From Amblyornis subalaris (lineage: Eukaryota; Chordata; Aves; Passeriformes; Ptilonorhynchidae), in the NCBI GenBank assembly GCA_018881555.1, contig JACAXG010000123.1, positions 2,274,460-2,338,459 on the forward strand: a stretch of DNA of 64,000 bases, read 5' to 3'. Position 1 is the stretch's first letter. The number at the start of each line of letters is the position of its first letter. The notes below the pieces were generated by a model, which worked only from the letters and a program-made list of their open reading frames with translations, searched no databases and was not told the origin of the DNA. Below are positions 13,230 through 25,646 of this stretch, in pieces. Both the position numbers and the translations under genes were made by a program.

Positions 13230-13300
13230 TAGTGACAGACTCAGAGGTCAGATAGAACTACTTCCTGATCTGCCGTGGCCATTGTTGTATTCTGAAGAGT
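13230..13300 (+). repeat. Possible 3' end of an old CR1/L3-type LINE
   Basis: The stretch AGATAGAACTACTTCCTGAT (13250-13269), followed by CTGCCGTGGCCATTGTTGTA, resembles the 3' terminal block of ancient amniote CR1-like elements, which typically read 'agatggacc..tggtctgac...tggccattcttatg'. The similarity is short and was judged by eye. It may belong to the element starting at 11.7 kb. Confidence 0.35.
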
Positions 13301-15237
13301 AAAGCACTTCCAGAAAAGTGCCATTCTGGAAAGGAAACAACATGTTTTAATTATCCCATGCAATTATCCCANGGCTACCAGCTTCACTGTTTCTTGCAAG
13401 CTAATTCTCAGGCTTGAGATATCAAATAGCAATCTCTGCTTTCTTTAGTATGCGAGCAATTCCACTAGCAGTAAGTGGTTTTTTTTGTTAGTTACTGTAT
13501 CACAATGGTTTGAAATGCCAAATTCTTTTAGGTTCTTTACTCCCTTGGACAGCTGCATAAGTCTTCCAATTGCTTGCATAGCTCAGCTATTACAATTGTA
13601 CAAATATTATCTATTCGATTTTAGGGAAGTTTTTAAAAGTAGTTGTCAAACAATGATCATACTCTGATTAAATAAATACTGCTATTGCGGCACTAGTTAG
13701 GGCTTAATTTATGCCATGAATAATTTGTTACCGTATCTGTTATCCCAACTCTGATTCAAACTCTGGATATATTTGTTGGAAAGCCATCCTATTTTACATC
13801 CTATGTTTTTGAGTGTATTAGACATTGTTTCTAACATTATTTTATGACAATCACATTTACTTTAAATAGCTTATTACTTTATTGCTGAAAATGGCAACAT
13901 GTATTTATTCAGCTTTTCACTTTAGAATCAGCAGGTTATCGTTTGCTTTATTAATCAAATTCAACCTTGAGGATTATAGCCACCAGTTTCAAGTTTATTT
14001 AATTGCTGCTACTCAGAAAATGAGAACTCAATAATTCACTTACATTTACATTTTTGATGAGCTGCTTTTTTACAGACCTCATTATATTTGGAAAGAATAG
14101 ATTTTTTTTTTTTGTCCTTTCTCACTGCATATAATGAATCTTACAGTATTCTAAATCCTTTTGAAATGTCATTTGTTACATGCATACTAAGTGTAAAAAT
14201 GAAATATCAGGTTTAGGAATTAAGGACAAATAATTCAAAGGCTGAAATGTTCAGGAAAGTTGCTAAAGCATCTCTGACATAGAAATCAGAATTACAACAA
14301 TTTCTTCTCATCTGGGAAGGGTGTTTATCAATACAAAAGGATAGAAGATAGCTAAGATTTATTTCCTAAGACTTCTCTTCCCAGTATTGTTGGCTGCTGA
14401 GACATCCATCAAGGGCACTTCTAATTTCTCCTACATTTTCTGCAATTGATAAGACAGTTATGAAGATACTGATATGGGTAAATAAACTTACACGAAACAG
14501 AAGAAACTATGGCTATGTCTTCATACTAGTGTGATTCCAGAAGAGTAGATTTGTTAAGTTCACCTGTGGATACTGAGACCCCATCATTCACAATACACAT
14601 TTCAGACTCTGTTATGGACTATCTGTGTCTTTTGTCTGGATCCCACAGTCTAAATGTCTTGGGATTGGAGCAGATAAAGTATATTACCAGAAGAATAACT
14701 CCAAATTTTGTTTTAATAAAAAGATACATAGTTCATGTGCTGTGAGATTGCTCTATATCAAGAAGCAAAGCATTTTATGAGCAGCAGGAATGAGGTAATT
14801 TAGGAGTCCCAAACAGAATTAGACAAAGACTGAGCTCACGAACATATTAAATTTTTTTTTTTCTTCTTACTGATTCTCCAGTGCTAGCTATGCATTTTAC
14901 AGGAAAGCAAGATACACTGCAAAGATCTGTCACGCCCTCTGATCCTGCAGTTCTACAAAGAATACTATGCTTAGTACTTCCACGTATCATGGTGATCTCT
15001 AGTTTCTCCTTTGATACCTTCTCATTAGTCTTAATGGTAACAGTCTAATGGAATAATGAGCTTTCTATGGCTGACCAGTACCCAAATGAATGTTTCATGG
15101 TTGTTTTTTTACCCCTGACAAGTTTTCCTATAAAATGCTTATAGTACTTTTCTACAATCATTCATGCATTTTTCTAACTCATTAAAATCAGTTTATAGAA
15201 GCAATTAACAGCTCTTTTCCAGCACTGCTGCCAGAAA
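13301..15237. other. Unannotated AT-rich stretch
   Basis: No gene or repeat recognised. Only short chance frames are present. CAATTATCCCA occurs twice close together near 13,350-13,372, which is likely coincidence or slippage. Confidence 0.5.
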
Positions 15238-15762
15238 CAAGATAATGTTATTCTTAGAGATGTAAGTCCAGGCAGAAAGTCATAAGAAAAAAAATTACAG
15301 AATTTCTGGATTCTCCGCATCTCCTCTGATCAACAGTAAACCAAAAAATCCTTGAGCTAAGCTGCTCTTTCTTCACTTTATGCATGGAAAATTTCTCCCA
15401 CTGATCTATTCGTTCAGGAAATAGGAAGAGGGAGATGGGTAGAAACTGTTTTTACATTCACTAATAGCAGAGATCATGTGAGAATGCTGCAAGCTGCAAG
15501 TCTCAAATATATGCCTGAATATGGAGTACCACAGATCTTAATTTTCCCAGATCTCAGAACTACAAAGGAAATGAAAAGTAAAGTGAAAAGCATTAGGCAG
15601 GACCTTATAGTGGAAGGAATTGAGGCAGCAGTACTATTCACTGGTAAGCTCTTGGTTATTTTTAAAGGAAAGGCTTATATCTTCTGAGACCTGAAAGCAG
15701 CCTGCAGCCTGCTGGAAAGAATGGAGGGAGATAACAAAGTCCAGACAGGATACTTTGATTGA
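15238..15762 (+). mobile_element. L1/Tx1-like ORF1 remnant (RRM-like RNA-binding domain)
   Basis: A plus-strand frame open from 15361 to a TGA at 15685-15687, continuing in the same frame to 15762, reads like the RRM and C-terminal domain of ORF1 proteins of L1/Tx1-clade LINEs, which bind the element RNA. Recognisable pieces are RWVETVFTFTNSRDHVRMLQ (about 15433-15492), the LIFPDL motif (15538-15555), a Lys/Arg-rich helix ending RQDLIVEGI, and LLVIFKGKAYIF (15649-15684). After the stop, LKAACSLLERMEG continues the expected final helix. Just upstream, in another frame, DNVILRDV (about 15241-15264) and ITEFLDSP (about 15295-15318) fit the start of the RRM. No ORF2 is visible nearby. L1-clade elements are scarce in birds, so this is an old or unusual relic. 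The alternative is an unrelated chance frame. Confidence 0.55.
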
Positions 15763-16333
15763 CAGCATGCAGACTGGTCCACGAGTACTGAAATCATAAC
15801 CAGTATTTCTCTCATACAAAGTTGTATGGAAAAATACAAGACTTGCTAATAAAAGTTTTGAGAGTTTGCATATGAGAACAAATTAAGAACAAATGTGATT
15901 TATAATAATTGTGGGGTTTTGCTCCTCTTAATGGCATGCTGACTGGGGTTGAAGGACTCTTCTGTGAAGTCCATTTGCTCGTTCCTTAAATAACAATGCT
16001 GGAGTACTTTCTCTGGTTCACTTTGGAATTAACTGTTTTAACTCCTAACCACAATCTAAAAATATTTACAGTGACGAAAGATATTTTCATAAGTGGAAGA
16101 GATGTTTTATATTTTAGGATAGTGAAGAAGAGAAAATGATGCTGGACTCAAGTTTAAGCCCTGTTATGACTTGTCTAGANGAGACTCAATAAAATTCAAA
16201 TAAGCTTAAGGCTAACAAACCACATTAGTAGATCCAATGTAATATAATTCTCCATAAGTAGATCTGTACCACAGCAATGGGAAAGAATCCTTAGCCTACT
16301 GCTGTCTTTTCACTCCCACAAAATATCTCATCT
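15763..16333. other. Unannotated AT-rich stretch
   Basis: Nothing recognised between the L1-like remnant and the 3' tip of the minus-strand CR1. Confidence 0.5.
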
Positions 16334-17598
16334 TAAAAAATCATTTAGGTTGGAAAAGACATTTCAGATCATCCAGTCCAAGTATTAACTCAGCACTGCC
16401 AAGTCCGCCACTAAACCATATCCCTAAGTGCCACATCTACACATCTTTTAAACACTTCCAGGGTGGTGACTCAACATCTTCCTTGGTCAGACTGTTCCAA
16501 TGCTTGAGAACCCTTTTGTTGATGAATTTTTCTTAATAATCCAAAGTCTTAACCCCCTCGGGTGCAACTTGAGGCCATTTCATTTGATTCTATGGCTTGT
16601 TACTTGGGAGAGGAGACTGACCTCAACCTCTCTACAGTGTCCTTTCAAGGTAGTTGTAGACACCAATAAGGTCCTCTCTTGAGCCTCCTTTTCTCCAGGC
16701 TAAACAACCCCAGCTCCCTCAGCCACTCCTCAAAAGACTTCAGCTTTGTTGCCCTTCTGTGGACATGCTCCAGCACCTCAATGTCTTTCAGGAAGCGACG
16801 GGCCCAAAATTGGACACAGTGTTCAAGGTGCGGCTTCACCAGTGCCTATCACTTCCCTCGTCCTGCTGGCCACAGTATTTCTGATCCAAATCAGGATGAC
16901 ATTGGGCTGCTTGGCCATCTGGGCACACTGCTGGCTCATGTCCAGCCAGCTGTTGGCCAGCACCTCCAGGTCCTTTTCCACCAGGCAGCTTTCCAGCCAC
17001 TCTGTCCCCAACTTGTAGCACTGCAGGGGGTTTTTGAGACCCACCTGCAGAACCCAGCACTTCGCCTTGTTGGACCTTATACTGTTGGCCTCAGCCCATT
17101 GATCCAGCCTGTCCAGATCCCTCTGTAGATCAACACTCCCGCTCAACTTGGTGTCNTCTGAGAACTTACTGAGAGTGCACTCGATCCCCTTGTCCAGATT
17201 GTGGATAAAGATATGAAACTGGACTGGCCCCAGTACTGAGCCCTGGGGAATACCACTCGTGACCAGCTGCCAGCTGGATTTAACTCCACCACCACACTCC
17301 GGGTCCAGCCATCCAGCCAGTTCTTAACCTATCAAACATCCCAGCCATGAAGAGGCAGTTTCTCCAGGAGAATGCTGTGGGAATTAATGTCAAAGGCTTT
17401 ACTGAAGTTCAGGTAGGCAACACCCACAGCCTTTCCCTCATCCACTAAGTGGATCACCTGGTCATAGAAGGAGATCAGGCCGGTCAAGCAGGACCTGCTT
17501 TTCCTAAACCCATGTTGGCTGACCCTGATCACCTGGTTTTCCTGCATGTTCCACAGGATGGAACTAATTTTATTGCTTCTGAATGATCCCATTCTTTT
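16334..17598 (-). mobile_element. CR1 LINE: RT domain to 3' end, 5'-truncated
   Basis: Minus-strand CR1 of about 1.26 kb with its 3' tip near 16334 (plus-strand AGGTTGGAAAAGACATTTCA close to the end). RT blocks in order: HGFRKSRSC (17488-17514); motif A, LNFSKAFD (17389-17412), where the first, catalytic Asp of the usual LDFSKAFD is Asn; the catalytic FADD box, reading F-S-x-D at 17153-17164 with an uncalled base at 17156; [14 protein letters not shown] (17087-17128); and the C-terminal [13 protein letters not shown] region (16645-16839). Frame changes separate these blocks, and with both catalytic motifs altered the copy is dead. It is 5'-truncated near 17.6 kb, as is usual for CR1. It is longer and better preserved than the 9.6-kb copy. 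Confidence 0.95.
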
Positions 17599-20500
17599 TG
17601 TCTGATTTTAGACATCTACCCCTGCCTCTATTTTTTTAAGTCCACATAGACTGCTGTAGTTCTACATGCACAGTTCTTGCTCCATCTTGTACTCGGGTTT
17701 CTCTCATGATTTTATACCATGCTAAAAAGCCTTCCAGACACATTAGAGGAAAAGTGGATGGAAAATAAGGAGAATGGAAATTATGCCTGTTCAGTTAAAT
17801 TTAATATCTAGAGAGATACATAAATTTTGTGGGATGTAACCCCTATCACAATCAAGCCTGTATCTTTTTTTATGGTCTTCTGCAGCTACAAAGGTTTGCC
17901 TCAGATACTTGGTTACAATAGAGAATCTACACAGAAAAATGGAAAAATATACACGTCAGCCAAAGCGCAGTTATGGTGTACATTAGAAAAGCCCTCTTCC
18001 TATAAATCCTCTGAAATTTATAAAGGGGAAGAAGTTTTCCAACAGTATGTTACACTTGAAAGCACAATCACAAAGTGGACACAGGCTACAAAATTCCAGA
18101 TTTTTCTGTAACAAAATGGGCTTCTTAGTTATCTGTGTAAGAAAGCTTACAGACTGGCATGGCTGACAGTTTGACAACTTACACAGAGATGAAATAAGTC
18201 TGCATCATTATTATTATACGTCAATGAAATATAAGCCAAAAGCAACACAGTATTTAGGAAATGGATGTTGATAATAAAAAAGCCACTCTAATTTCCCGTG
18301 GAGTTCTTAAATTAGCTCTTCCCATATGCATACTGGTTCACACTGATAGTTCTGCAAGATAAGCACTTTTACATACCTCATTGGTAACTGATTTTCTTCT
18401 TAGAGAACAAAAAAATGCTGCATTAATATTATAATTGTGGATTTATGTGGCAGGAAAGGCCACCTATTTGTTTTATGGTTAAAAATATGCCTGTGAAGTC
18501 AAAAAAAGTTAGTCCTATTTCTAGCAATAAAAAAGAGTAGCTTGCAGATCAGAGACTCAGTTAAGTATACAGAGTCGCAATAGTTTTTGAAAAAATTCTC
18601 ATTTCCTCCAACTGAAAGACATTCATTGCCTTCTATAGCCAAAGCTCAGGTTAGACAAAACATTAAAAAGAAATATGCAGAGCAGCATAGACAAATATGT
18701 ATTTGTAGCAATTATTTAAAAGCAAATAAAGTTTGCAAGGCAGATCAGACTGCAGCATTCATAGCGCTGTTAGTAACCTCACAGTTACTAGAATCATATA
18801 CTTCACACAAAATTATTCAGAGGAAAATTTTCTACAATATCTTTANGCAACAAAGGATGCTTCTGGTCATCGTGTGAATTCTGTGTGCTCAAACTCTGAT
18901 ACAAACCCAGGATTTTCTTCTTTGTACTAAGTATGGGAAAGCCTGATCCTTTGAGAATTAGAATAGCTTTCGAAGACTTCTGATTTAAATTTCAAACTCT
19001 TGATCATAGTCAGGGAGCAAATGTTTGTATCCTGAAATTGAAAATTGGGTTCTTTAGCTCNATACTAAGTGAAAATATTAAGCATTTTGTTGCATCCACT
19101 ATGTGAGCCAAGTNCCCCACTGTGCCTTCAAATCCACAGTGAATGAACCATATTTGGATGTGCTTATCAGAAGGAGACATTTAGAAAGACAATGAGCCTG
19201 TCCTGCTAGACGGAGACTCCTGATGCTTTTAGATAGGCCTGCGGTGAACTGCAAAATGGGCCCTAAAATCAGGCTGACATGGTCGCTTAACAAGCTGTGG
19301 TATTAGCTGTTGGCTCAGAGAATTTCTAGTGTCACCCACAGGGCTGATGATGGCAGCCATCATAATTAGAATGCATGAATCAAAAACACCAGGTGAAGAT
19401 TTTGCCTTGGAAGAAAGAAAAGACAGAAGGAGGGAATTACCATGCCCTTTGACTACTAAGCTGCTGCATGCAGCTGGATCAGTGACCAACAGTGACTGGG
19501 CGGATTACGCTATGGAGATACTTGCTATAGCCTTATACTTCCCACACCCAGTGGCTGTCAAAGCAAACGCTGTGAACGACTTCAAAGAAAGTGATACAAG
19601 AGGCTACATGGGGGAGAAAGGTAACCCCACTAAAGCCTGTGGGGGTGGGGGTAGGGGGATGAGTCCAGGCTTTCCTTTGAGTTTAGCAAACAATTTCTTT
19701 TAGAATTGGTTTATTTTATTAATTCTATCAATCTGAATTCATCCCTAAAAATGCTAAACTCTACTCTTTGCTGAAGTGGAAAATCTATGTAATCTTAACT
19801 GATATGACCTTGAAACAGATTTGCTGAACTTTTGTATGATTGGATTTTTCCCAATCTTTGTAGACTCTTGATTTTAAAATCTCCCTAACAAAAGCTCTGC
19901 CAGGAAAGCTGTTATTACAAAGATGCTTCTCAATGGGGAGAAGTGGGCTAATTGCAAGCACTTCAGTGAAATAAAGGAAGGTTTTGCAAACAACTACAGA
20001 ATTGACAAAATGCACCACATTGCTGTTAACAGAAACTATGGGGGAGAAACATCAGAAATGGCAAAGATGTCTAATATAAATAGATGCTATAAGACTAGCT
20101 AGAAGAGGCTATACAAGATTTCAGATAATTCATAAACAGTAATTGCTCGTCTGACCTTGATGTGACTACAGAAATTCCATTAACTCACAAATCTTGACAT
20201 TTAATTACATACTAAAAAATATTCTGCCATTTATTTTGACAGGGTCTACAATAATCCTGCATTTGACTTTTATCCATGTTTTCAGCTGCTTTTCCCACAC
20301 TGCAATTTATTGCCAAAGTCACGAATAAAAACCATACTATAGATTATACTGTTACCTAGAATGTTCTTTAGTTCTTTCTAAAATTTGAACTCAAACATTA
20401 TGAAAAAGTGGAGTTCACAATGACATGGCACCCTTTACTTCTTGTATTCTGCAGTTGAACTGAACCACCCTACAGATTATTCATCTGAGATAGCAAAAAT

Positions 20501-23500
20501 TCACTGAGGAAGACTACAGCAAGTTATTTTACAGAGCAGTTTAAAACTAGACAAACAATTGCAAGCATTATACTAATAGATACTAAATAACAAGGAAAAA
20601 AGCTTACTATATTTGGAAATGCTATAGTAGTGTTTGCATATTAATCTATAACACATAATTGAAAGGAAAAAAGTAAAATATAATCCAGATATTGCAGCCA
20701 AGCTGACAATTGGCGTGATGAAATATGTTGTTTTAAATGCTAATGAAGAAGGTTTTAGTTTTCTTTGTTCATGTGGTCTAAATGAAGTAGACTCTCGGGA
20801 GGTAAAAAATCAGAATACTGCATATCAACTGTATCACCATACTCTAGAATTACTGGATTCTAGCAATATTTCAAGTGCTTTTTCCCACTTNCATGCAATT
20901 GCCAACAACAGTAGGGTTTTTTTTTCCTCTTTATATGTTAAGCTCAATTTTGAGGCACTTGACTATTCTACATTTGTTTCACTGTCTGTATCTACCTACT
21001 GTTTGCCTCACCAATTCTGAATCACAGTATAAAACGTTTTAATTTAAAAACAGTACATTTCTTTTCCTGCCTCAGAACAAAAGCTAATTTTGTTGCTGAC
21101 AATTTCTTGACTTTAAGGAAAGGTCTCACATAATCAACTGATTTGAAAAAATAACAAAAAAAGGGGAAAAATATTAAAATAAATATTTTATCATGTCATG
21201 TGAAACAAGAAATAGCATGATTTTCAAAAGCAGTTTGATTATATATACATATAATTCTACATATTCTAACTCCAAACAATAGTNTATGTTGGATAGTTAT
21301 GACGATAACATAGTTATGAGGATAACATGTGAAACAAATTATGTCTACTTTTTTTTTTTTTGTGTGTGTGTGTGTGCATCCAGCAGTCTGGCAGAAGCAA
21401 AAGAATTTCTGGTAGTTACTTATTGCAAAAAAGGCTTCCTACAGAATCCTATAGGATTCCCACAAACATTACAATTCAACAGTCTGAAACTAGGTCATAA
21501 GCTATATTTGCAAAATACATCGAAAACATAGTATTCTACTTAAAAGATCCATAATAGTGTATGTATGTATATACACGTACTGTGACAGAAAAAACTGCAA
21601 AAGTAGTATTTTATGGGTTACAAGATTTATTATGTTTCATCGTTATTTCTTGAAAGAAACAAAAGATTTATATTGAACAGCACCTGCCTGCATATATACG
21701 CACACACACAAAGCACTAGTAGCTATTTCTGTGAGTTAAACATATGGCTGAATATATATATGTTAAAAAAAAAGACTTAAAAATTGAAATCTTTCCTTGC
21801 TTGATTCTCCTTATTACTCTCCTATCTTCTACTTTTTGGTAGCAGATATATATCAATTTTTTTTTGTTCTTGCTTGAATCTGTTTTTTTATAACAGACAC
21901 TCTTTCCTGAATTACTGAGAAAGGAACCATTGACTTCTGCCTTGGCTTCTTGTGATCCTCTCCCTCCAGTCTATTTGAAATCTTTCTCAGTACACATCTC
22001 TTCAATGTATATTTATATAGTGACTTCTTTTCTCTCACTATAACAAGTTAAGTTTTCTCACTTGTGAAGGATCTCTCTCCAGCCANAGACCCCTGTAATG
22101 CTCTCCCCAGTCTTGTCTTGGCACCAGCTTTTCCCTAATTCTGTTGCACCACTGAATAAACAAAAAAAAGCATGTCTTTTGCCTGCTTATTAAAACCTTG
22201 CTTTTAGCATTATCAGCAATGTTTTATCTCTCCTTTGACCTGTTCAAATCATTATATACTATGACAGCTCTATTAACTTCAATACACTTAGTATTTATGC
22301 CAACCAAGCTCTTTGCAGGTTTTTAATAGGAAACATTAGAGCTAAGAAGAACACAAAGGAAATAAAATTGCCTTTACCCTCCCATCACATCAATTGTGTT
22401 CTCAAAAGTAGTTTCCATTTATACTCCTCTAACATAGTTTCTTTCATTCCAGGTTTACTCTTATTTAGTAAACAAATACATCTGAGCCAATAAATACTGA
22501 ACATGCCTTCTACTTGAGATCAAATCCTTTAATTGTACATTTTGGGGGGAATATAGTAAGTATAGTAAGTTTTCTGATTTGTTATTGTTTTCTAAACACT
22601 TCAGCACTGCAGCATATAAAATACTCTTTCCTGTACAGTATTTGTTGCATGTAATTATGTCATGTTTTTAAATACATAGTNTGACAGCCTTTTCTTCAGA
22701 ATTTAGTCCTGCATATTTCACTGGCTCTTGGAACTCATCTCCCAGATGAAACAGAAACAGGTAGACATCAGCTAGATGAGCTTAGACACATAAACTATAA
22801 AATCAGGCATGTGACTCTTACTGTTTCATTGATTTTGGCACATTGTAACAAAATCAGGGATGATTCACATTACACCTTTCATTTTTCCTCCTACACTATG
22901 GTCTTGGAACTTCTTGAGGAGAAAGGAATATTCAAGACTTCCTTCCGTTGTCTTTTCAATGTGGTCATAGTTGCTGAGATTGTATGCTCTATCTGCCTAG
23001 TCTGACTGTCCTCCAAAAATCTAGGCCCTTACTGACTTTGTCAGTCAACACATCCTAAGGAACGCATGGCTGGCCCTCCTACTTCCCTCTCAGAAATAAA
23101 AAATAGGATGGAAATATTGCCCTGCAGATCCTTTTCTCTCTGTCTCAGATGGTAAGGGAGAGAAATAGATGAACGCAGTTCAGCAAATTTCCTTGCTTTT
23201 CTCAGCAGGGAGGCTTGCACGTGGTCGAGCATAGCAAGAAACATGATTTCCACAGGGCCTCAGGCAGCCGCCAAATTTCACAGCAGGGGATGAATCCATG
23301 GCCACTTCTGAGTCTATGGAACTGCACATAACACAGGCCTCTCATTATAGGGTTGGACAAACCTCTGGAGACTTTCTGCTGTTGCCATATTAACAAGAAA
23401 TGAGTGGTTTGCGTATGTCACAGGAGCACTCTGTTAAATAATACTGCCTTGTATTATGCGTAGTTGTGTGTGTGCATTTCTCTTCTGATAAAGGCACAGA

Positions 23501-24579
23501 TGAATCAAAGGGAGAACAAGGATTTACTGTATGAGGCTTCCAGCCCCTTGTGCGAGGCAACACAGCTTGTGACAGGCAGAGTGACATCACCAAGCTGGAA
23601 AATGAATGGCAGCTTGAGGTTCAGCTTATTTTTCAGCTTTATATTACACATTTCAGAAGTTGCTCCCACCATTTTCATTAATTCTCTACTAGATTTCTAT
23701 CACATAGAGTCACTTTTAATAGATTTGAATTTTTTTGATCTTCAATAAACTCTACTCCTTTGAGAAAAATCTTGGTTATTTTGAAGTTATTTCTCTCCTT
23801 GCCTGCACTCTGTGAAATTCTTTGTAAAACAATAAAAGCTCTAAGTATAAATTAGTCTTCCAAAAACGACCGCATAGGTAGGTTGATGATCATTCACCAT
23901 GCCATATAAATCATAAAGCACAGACTGCATGACTATGGATTGCTAGACTATTTAAATTTCAGGCACTAAATGTGAAGTCTGAGAGAGAAATATGCATATC
24001 TTGGTTCCTTCAAAATAAACACTTACAAAACACTAATGAAATCAAAACCAGTTATGAGAACAACACATTAGGCAGTTGAAATGAAACCGAAACTCTTCAT
24101 AATAATTAGGAAAAACTGACAATTAGAAGAAACATGTATTTCAAAAAAAGATAAGAGGAATATACACAAAGGAAAAAACTATGGCCATCACAAATAAAAA
24201 TGTCAGAATTATTAAAAAATAGTTTCANTCTGTACTTACGCAGAAAGCTTTTGTTATACATGATCATGGTAATGAAATCAGTTCCTTGTTGACAGTAACC
24301 AGAAAAAATGTTTAACACAGTTCTTAAACTCATCATTTTAAAATCAGAATGTCAGATAAAGTAGAAGAGTTTTGAAAGAATTAAATTATGAGATAGCAAA
24401 TTTTTGTTTTCACTCTGTGTAGAAATTAATTGGGCTGAAATTTTAAGAGTCCACAGTCAAGGGGGTAACAGGTCTGTGAAATAATCAGTTGCTGAGCCCT
24501 TGTATGGGCCTGTGGCCTGTCAACAGTGCCAGGTAAAACACTGAAGTTTCAAAGGTGATATCAAAAATAAGAAGGAAGG
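17599..24579. other. Unannotated stretch, mostly AT-rich
   Basis: No gene or mobile element recognised in 7 kb. Two less AT-rich blocks stand out. The first, 19,100-19,650, contains the 12-bp palindrome GCTGCATGCAGC near 19,462 and a plus-strand frame of 124 codons without known motifs. The second is 23,040-23,600. Either could be a conserved noncoding element or an unrecognised old repeat. The T-run/TG tract at 21.35 kb is listed separately. Confidence 0.45.
21349..21376. repeat. Poly-T followed by (TG)n microsatellite
   Basis: About 12 T are followed by eight TG units. A simple repeat, probably polymorphic. Confidence 0.9.
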
Positions 24580-24740
24580 TAATGCAGCCAATGTTAGTCA
24601 AGGTGGGTTTCTAAAGAATAGGTTTTATCAAAACAAATCCATCAATTTTTCATATCTTTACATATTTGATTGATAAGAATTTTACTGTGACTGTAAGAGG
24701 TTTTGACATCACTGAGGTATATACCACGATTAGGCAGAGA
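24580..24740 (+). mobile_element. Possible ancient LINE RT scrap
   Basis: The plus-strand frame GFLKNRFYQNKSINF (24605-24649) resembles the conserved HGFRKGRSCLTNLISF-type RT block of CR1-related LINEs. It is followed at roughly the right spacing by YLIDK and, in a shifted frame, a VTVRGFDIT-like stretch where motif A would fall. The match is short and assembled by eye across frames, so chance similarity cannot be excluded. If real, it is older than all other LINE copies here. Confidence 0.3.
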
Positions 24741-25617
24741 ATCTTGCTTACCCTATACAATCATTTTTACACATACATAACAGAGAAAGCACTGGTTAAA
24801 TAATATATCTTAGAATGAGAAAAAGGGAGTCATTACCATGCAGATGGTGCCTAAATTTCTNCTTTCTCCCTTATCGTCATTTATTACTTTGCAGCAGTGT
24901 ACAATGGAAAAAGAGATGGATTCAAACATCAGTTATGGAACTAATCTAATAATTCTTGACGAATTTTTATACAATAGCCATAAAAGACATTAGAAATGAG
25001 ACTGCAATCATTTAGCCTTTTGCTCTCAATGGAATTGTTGTACTACTTGTACTTTGCGATATTTAAGAACTACAGTAAGTGTAGCAATCAAAAACTGTCT
25101 AATGATCAACACGTGACACTAACTTAATTCATTATCTATCAGATGAAAGCCTGCCAGGCAACTGAGAGCACACTTCAGTTCTCCAACATTTTTCTCATAC
25201 TTCTTATACCCAGAAACCTGTGACAGTATGTTTTCTACTTATACTTCAGCAGGGAGCTCCCTTCTTCATTTCTCGCCCTTTCAACATTTTTTTGAAGCTC
25301 AGTAAAACTTAGCTAACTCAGCGCATAATGATATTTTAAGGAAGAAGTCTCACAAAATGTTTTTATTTTATAGTTTAAAAATGGATAGACTTCAGGACTA
25401 TCCACCCTTGATGATCCTTCTTATTAGTATTTGCACATGATTAAAGAATATGTTTGTTAGAAATTTAAAATGTAGATATAAATTACATTTTATTATATTT
25501 TATTCTTTTTTAATATTGCCTTAAGGCTGAGTTGTAGTATTTTTCCCAGGATGAAGACTAGAAGGAACTCTATTAATTCCTCCAGGAACAAAGGACAAGG
25601 AAAGTAAAAAAAGAACA

Positions 25618-25646
25618 TATTACTTCTACATATTGTAGAAGTAATA
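25618..25646. repeat. Perfect 13-bp inverted repeat, 3-base loop
   Basis: TATTACTTCTACA (25618-25630) and TGTAGAAGTAATA (25634-25646) are exact reverse complements around a TAT spacer. No T-run or gene context suggests a function. Confidence 0.9.

Noticed and set aside
16679..17128. Plus-strand 149-codon frame with Pro/His/Gln-rich product
   Set aside because: It is antisense to the CR1 reverse transcriptase on the minus strand; such shadows are common in CR1 copies.
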